Shown piece by piece: positions 60,296-64,000 of a DNA stretch of 64,000 nt (position 1 is its first letter; every line of letters starts with the position of its first letter). The notes under the pieces were generated by a model, which was given only the letters and a program-made list of their open reading frames with translations, did not search any database and was not told the DNA's origin. This stretch comes from Paraburkholderia bannensis (lineage in GTDB: Bacteria; Pseudomonadota; Gammaproteobacteria; Burkholderiales; Burkholderiaceae), in NCBI RefSeq assembly GCF_014200455.1, contig NZ_JACHBW010000019.1, positions 62,001 through 126,000 on the forward strand. The letters run 5' to 3'. Both the position numbers and the translations under genes were made by a program.

Positions 60296-61933
60296 ATGAA
60301 CAAATCAACAAAGCGGAAAACCACACGCTTGATCGAGGCCGCTGCAATGGTCGCGCTCGTTTCGCTGTCCGCCAGATCCTCCCAGGCCGTCACCATTGAG
60401 CCCGGCACGGCGCTCGCGCCAAAGCAGGAAATCACACGGCAATTGCTGGCCGAAATCGAATCGCTGGATCCTGCCCGGATCGAATCGACCAATGCAAATC
60501 TGGTTGGTCTCGATGTTTTCGAAGGCCTCACGCGCATCGACGCCGCTGGCAATGTCGTACCGGGCGTTGCCGCCTCCTGGACTCGCATCGCGCCCGATAC
60601 CTGGGTCTTCAAGCTGCGCCACGACGCGCAATGGAGCGACGGTCATCCGGTCACGGCCGCCGATTTCGTCTACGCGTGGCAGCGCGTGGCCGATCCCAAA
60701 ACCGCTTCGCCCTACACGGTCACCGTCGAGTTCGTGAAGAACGCCAAGGCCGTGATCGCCGGCAAGCAGCCGTTGACAAACCTGGGCGTACGCGCAATCG
60801 ATCCGTACACGCTCGAAGTGAGGACCGAAGCGCCCACGCCCTTTTTTACCGAACTCACGGCGAATTCCTCGCTCGCGCCGGTGGATCGCGCCACGGTTGC
60901 GAAGTACGGCGCGAACTGGACGCGTCCGGGCAATCTCGTCAGCAATGGGCCCTACACGCTGGCCGACTGGCGGCCGAATGACCGCATCGTGCTGGTGCGC
61001 AATCCGCATTACTGGAACAACGCTCATGTGCCGATCACCAAGGTCACGTGGATGCCGGTGGAAAGCGACGAAACGGCCATGCGCATGTTCCAGTCCGGCC
61101 AGATCGACATGACGTATCAACTGCCGACGGGCCAATATTCCCAGCTGGTGAAGACGTTTGGAGCAGAACTCAAACCCAGCCTGCAGATTGGTACGTACTA
61201 CTATTCGCTCAACAATAACGATCCCGCTCTGCGCGATCCACGCGTGCGTCAGGCTTTGTCGATGGTGCTTGACCGCGATCTGCTGACGTCGAAGATCACG
61301 CAGAACGGCGAACGCCCTGTTTATGGTTTGATCGTCGATGGCACCAAGGGTGCGCAGCCGTTTATGCCCGATTGGGCTGCATGGCCGATGGCGAAGCGGG
61401 TGGAAGCCGCGCGCACGCTACTCAAAGCGGCGGGTGTTTCAGACGCGAAGCCGCTCAGCTTCACGATGATCTACAACACCAACGAACAGCACAAAAAAGT
61501 TGCACTGTTCGCGTCGAGCGAGTGGCGCACGAAGCTGGGCGTCAACGCGAAAATCGAGAACCTCGAATTCAAGGTCCTCCTCAAGCAGCGCCACGACGGC
61601 GCGTTCCAGTTGGCGCGCGATGGCTGGTATGCCGATTACAACGATGCGATGTCGTTCTTTGGCCTGATCCAGTGCGGCAGCCCGCAGAACGACCAGCGTT
61701 TCTGCAACCCCAAGGTGGACGATCAGGTCGCCCAGGCCAATCTGCAATCCGATGACGCCAAACGCCGCGAGATGCTCACGCAGGCCTTCGCGCTGGCAAT
61801 GCGCGATACGCCGCTCCTGCCGCTCTATCAGTATTCGGCGGCGCGCCTCGTTAAATCGTATGTAGGCGGCTACAAGCTGACCAACAATATCGATCAGCGC
61901 GCTTCGCAGGATATGTACATCCTCAAGCACTGA
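60296..61933 (+). CDS. Oligopeptide ABC transporter substrate-binding protein (OppA-like)
   Basis: The 545-residue SBP_bac_5 protein has a signal peptide (LIEAAAMVALVSLSARSSQA) and OppA blocks: QEITRQLLAEIESLDPARIES, WVFKLRHDAQWSDGHPVTAADFVYAWQRVADP, NPHYWNNAHVPITKV, DRDLLTSKI and GWYADYNDAMSFFGLIQCG. OppA proteins bind peptides in the periplasm and pass them to the OppBC pore. AGGAGA precedes the ATG. The permeases and ATPase follow directly. Confidence 0.95.
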   Translation: MNKSTKRKTTRLIEAAAMVALVSLSARSSQAVTIEPGTALAPKQEITRQLLAEIESLDPARIESTNANLVGLDVFEGLTRIDAAGNVVPGVAASWTRIAPDTWVFKLRHDAQWSDGHPVTAADFVYAWQRVADPKTASPYTVTVEFVKNAKAVIAGKQPLTNLGVRAIDPYTLEVRTEAPTPFFTELTANSSLAPVDRATVAKYGANWTRPGNLVSNGPYTLADWRPNDRIVLVRNPHYWNNAHVPITKVTWMPVESDETAMRMFQSGQIDMTYQLPTGQYSQLVKTFGAELKPSLQIGTYYYSLNNNDPALRDPRVRQALSMVLDRDLLTSKITQNGERPVYGLIVDGTKGAQPFMPDWAAWPMAKRVEAARTLLKAAGVSDAKPLSFTMIYNTNEQHKKVALFASSEWRTKLGVNAKIENLEFKVLLKQRHDGAFQLARDGWYADYNDAMSFFGLIQCGSPQNDQRFCNPKVDDQVAQANLQSDDAKRREMLTQAFALAMRDTPLLPLYQYSAARLVKSYVGGYKLTNNIDQRASQDMYILKH

Positions 61934-61934
61934 C

Positions 61935-62873
61935 ATGTTCGCCTATACCCTGCGCCGCGTGTTCTGGGCCGTGCCCACCGTGCTGGCCGTCGTGACCGCC
62001 TGCTTCCTGCTGCTGCACCTCACGCCGGGCGGTCCGTTCGATACCGAAAGGGCGATGTCCGCCGCCGCGCTCGCCAATCTCAACGCGCGCTTTCACCTGG
62101 ACGAGCCGTTGTGGCAGCAGTATCTGCGCTATCTCGGCGCCCTGCTGCATGGCGATCTGGGCGCGTCGTTCCGCTACGCCGACTGGTCCGTCAACGACCT
62201 CGTAAAAAAGGCGCTGCCCGTGAGTCTGGGCATCGGCGGCGTGTCGATCCCGCTGGCGGTGCTGTGCGGCGTCGCGCTCGGCACGGTGGCCGCCGTGCGC
62301 CGCAACAGCCTGGTCGATCATGCGGTGATGCTGGCTGGCAATCTTGGCAACGTGGTGCCGCCCTTCGTGCTCGGCCCCGTGCTCGTGCTGGTGTTCGCCG
62401 TGCTGCTCAAAACTCGCGACGGCAACGGCTGGCTGCCCGCCGGCGGTTGGGGCGAAGGCGAATGGTCGCATCGCGTGCTGCCGGTGGCGCTGCTCGTGAT
62501 CATCAATATGGCCGCGATTGCCCGCGTGATGCGCGGCAGCCTGATCGAAGTGCTCGCGGGCAATTTCATCCGCACGGCGCGCGCCAAGGGTTTGCCGGCT
62601 CGCACGATCGTCTTGCGCCATGCGTTGCGGCCCGCGCTGATGCCGGTGGTTTCACTGCTCGGTCCGGTGTGCATCTCGTCGATCACCGCCGCAGTGGTGA
62701 CCGAATCGGTGTTCGCACTGCCAGGCATCGGCCAGCTGGTCGTCAACGGTGCGGTCAACCGCGATTACACGCTCGTGCTTGGGCTGGTGGTGCTCACCAC
62801 CGTCTGCGCCGTGCTGTTCAACCTGCTCGTCGATCTCGCTTATGCGTGGCTCGATCCACGCATTCGCTACTGA
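61935..62873 (+). CDS. Oligopeptide ABC transporter permease (OppB-like)
   Basis: The 312-residue inner-membrane permease starts MFAYTLRRVFWAVPTVLAVVTACFLLLHLTPGGPF, the standard OppB N-terminus, with about six helices and the ATPase-coupling EAA loop (RGSLIEVLAGNFIRTARAKGLPARTIVLRHALRPALMPV). It pairs with OppC at 62898. Its ATG lies 1 bp after the oppA-like stop, indicating translational coupling. Confidence 0.95.
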   Translation: MFAYTLRRVFWAVPTVLAVVTACFLLLHLTPGGPFDTERAMSAAALANLNARFHLDEPLWQQYLRYLGALLHGDLGASFRYADWSVNDLVKKALPVSLGIGGVSIPLAVLCGVALGTVAAVRRNSLVDHAVMLAGNLGNVVPPFVLGPVLVLVFAVLLKTRDGNGWLPAGGWGEGEWSHRVLPVALLVIINMAAIARVMRGSLIEVLAGNFIRTARAKGLPARTIVLRHALRPALMPVVSLLGPVCISSITAAVVTESVFALPGIGQLVVNGAVNRDYTLVLGLVVLTTVCAVLFNLLVDLAYAWLDPRIRY

Positions 62874-62897
62874 TTTTGACGCCCTCTCCGAGTGCCC

Positions 62898-63788
62898 ATG
62901 AAAGCCCTGTCGCCCCCCTCCAGCCAGCCGCAAACCACGGCGCCGCCACGCCGCGTCTCGCCCGCGCTTGCGCGTTTCTTGAGCCATCGCGCAGCGCCTG
63001 CGAGCCTGGCGATCCTCGCGCTGATCGCGCTGGCCTGCTTTATCGGCCCTTTACTGTTGCCGAACTCGCCCACCGACAACGACTGGAGCGCCATTAGCCT
63101 CGCGCCCACGCTACAAGGCGGCCACTGGCTCGGCACCGACGAACTGGGCCGCGACCTGCTCGCGCGCACGCTGGTGGGCGGACGCGTTTCGATCGAGGTC
63201 GGGCTGCTCGGCACGCTGGTGTCGGCGCTCGTGGGCGTTGTCTATGGCGCAAGCGCAGGCTACCTGGGCGGCCGCACGGACGCCATCCTCATGCGCATCG
63301 TCGACATGATGTACGCGATCCCCTACATGCTGATCGCAATCCTCATGGTCACGCTGTTCGGCCGCGCTTTTTCGCTCGTGATCCTGACGATTAGCGCGTT
63401 CTCGTGGCTCGACATGGCGCGTGTAGTGCGCGGGCAAACGCTGTCGCTGCGCACGCGCGAATTCGTCGATGCCGCGCGCGCCATTGGCGTGCGCCCCGCC
63501 GCGATCATCGCGCGCCATATCGTGCCGAACCTCGCAGGCATCGTCGCCATCTACGCGACGGTGACGGTGCCCGGCATCGTGCTCACCGAATCGGTGCTCT
63601 CGTTTCTCGGTCTGGGCGTGCAGGAGCCGATGACGAGTTGGGGCGTATTGATCCAGGAAGGCGCGCAAAAGCTCGACGCCATGCCCTGGCTGCTGCTCGG
63701 CCCGGCCGCGATGCTGTGTCTCACGCTCTATTGCGTGAACTTCGTTGGCGACGGGCTGCGCGATGCGCTCGATCCCAAGGAGCGTTGA
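62898..63788 (+). CDS. Oligopeptide ABC transporter permease (OppC-like)
   Basis: The 296-residue permease has the OppC N-terminal helix and periplasmic WLGTDELGRDLLARTLVGGRVS motif, then six helices and an EAA loop (LRTREFVDAARAIGVRPAAIIARHIVPNLAGI). It completes the membrane pore with OppB. ATG 62898 is used; GTG 62892 is an equal option. The stop is followed 1 bp later by the ATPase start. Confidence 0.95.
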   Translation: MKALSPPSSQPQTTAPPRRVSPALARFLSHRAAPASLAILALIALACFIGPLLLPNSPTDNDWSAISLAPTLQGGHWLGTDELGRDLLARTLVGGRVSIEVGLLGTLVSALVGVVYGASAGYLGGRTDAILMRIVDMMYAIPYMLIAILMVTLFGRAFSLVILTISAFSWLDMARVVRGQTLSLRTREFVDAARAIGVRPAAIIARHIVPNLAGIVAIYATVTVPGIVLTESVLSFLGLGVQEPMTSWGVLIQEGAQKLDAMPWLLLGPAAMLCLTLYCVNFVGDGLRDALDPKER

Positions 63789-63789
63789 G

Positions 63790-64000
63790 ATGGCGCTGCT
63801 CGAAGTGGAGAACCTTGGCGTGCGCTTCACGCGCCGCGACGGCCCGCACGTGGATGTGGTGCAGGACGTGTCGTTCGCGCTCGACGCGGGCGGCACGCTT
63901 GGCATCGTCGGCGAATCGGGCTCGGGCAAGAGTCAAACCGTGATGGCGCTGCTCGGCCTGCTGGCATCGAACGGCCAGTCCTCTGGCCACGCGCGCCTGC
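63790..64000 (+). CDS. Oligopeptide ABC transporter ATP-binding protein (OppD-like), runs off the window
   Basis: Seventy residues of an ABC ATPase are visible: MALLEVENLGVRF, DVVQDVSFALDAGGTLGIVGESGSGKSQTVMALLGLL, with the Walker A GESGSGKS at residues 41-48. It is the first of the two ATPases expected for an Opp/Dpp system. The gene continues beyond 64000, and its family is certain from the P-loop and operon position. Confidence 0.93.
   Translation, partial: MALLEVENLGVRFTRRDGPHVDVVQDVSFALDAGGTLGIVGESGSGKSQTVMALLGLLASNGQSSGHARL

Noticed and set aside
1..64000. CRISPR arrays, prophage, insertion sequences or integrase-tRNA islands
   Set aside because: No regularly spaced repeats, transposase or integrase motifs, terminal inverted repeats or att-like direct repeats were seen by eye. 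Small relics could escape.

Overview
The window reads as a chromosomal segment of a high-GC betaproteobacterium of the Burkholderiaceae (Paraburkholderia, Caballeronia or Burkholderia type). The grounds are strong GC3 codon bias, a monomeric NADP-isocitrate dehydrogenase, a nitrate reductase fused to a CysJ-like flavoprotein, a xanthomonadin/aryl-polyene-type lipid cluster, and abundant LysR, MFS and CaiB genes. The genus is inferred from gene content; no rRNA, tRNA, insertion sequence, prophage or CRISPR array was seen.

Layout: 1-547 is a truncated ABC ATPase. 548-5679 is a loosely packed, partly decayed stretch: a FemAB/GNAT-like protein, a B12-type riboswitch joined to the last ~85 residues of a NiCoT cobalt/nickel permease, a divergent marR/MFS pair with palindromic operators, and a short secreted or anchored protein. 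5730-8798 looks like a zinc-responsive module: gamma-carbonic anhydrase and a ZigA/CobW GTPase facing a His-rich EamA permease, with a perfect Zur-like palindrome between them. 9576-14313 combines an MFS permease, a CaiB CoA-transferase, an HMG-CoA-lyase-like enzyme and a divergent LysR, which suggests dicarboxylic acid use. 14435-21903 holds independent genes: a sugar-type binding protein, a NUP-family lipoprotein, a haloperoxidase-type hydrolase, icd and a GAF-GGDEF diguanylate cyclase.

21917-30480 is the assimilatory nitrate block: NasA-flavoprotein fusion, nirD and nirB on the minus strand, and cobA (siroheme methyltransferase) divergent. The nitrate permease lies 20 kb away (49683-51107). 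The leaders of nirB, cobA and the permease all contain a hairpin with an A1/G4 hexaloop (AAxGxx) and then a hairpin around ACGGCGTCC. In nirB and the permease this second hairpin is a textbook terminator with a T-run. This fits ANTAR (NasT/NasR-type) antitermination tying reduction, transport and siroheme supply together.

30497-43877 is an aryl-polyene-like cluster: glycosyltransferase, ketoreductase and ACP on the minus strand, and divergently a tightly overlapping operon of membrane protein, AMP-ligase/dehydratase fusion, acyltransferase, LolA-like protein, MMPL exporter, polysaccharide deacetylase, ketosynthase, ketosynthase-like partner, dehydratase and a small periplasmic protein. 44176-49610 is a DUF2760 - Hsp70 - long Hsp70 operon, an uncharacterised chaperone-like system and the best candidate here for undescribed biology. 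51755-59937 carries a TonB receptor, a winged-helix/ATPase regulator, and an FAD amine-oxidase-like gene divergent from a TetR gene over a clear operator. 60296-64000 begins an oligopeptide-type ABC transporter operon that runs off the end.
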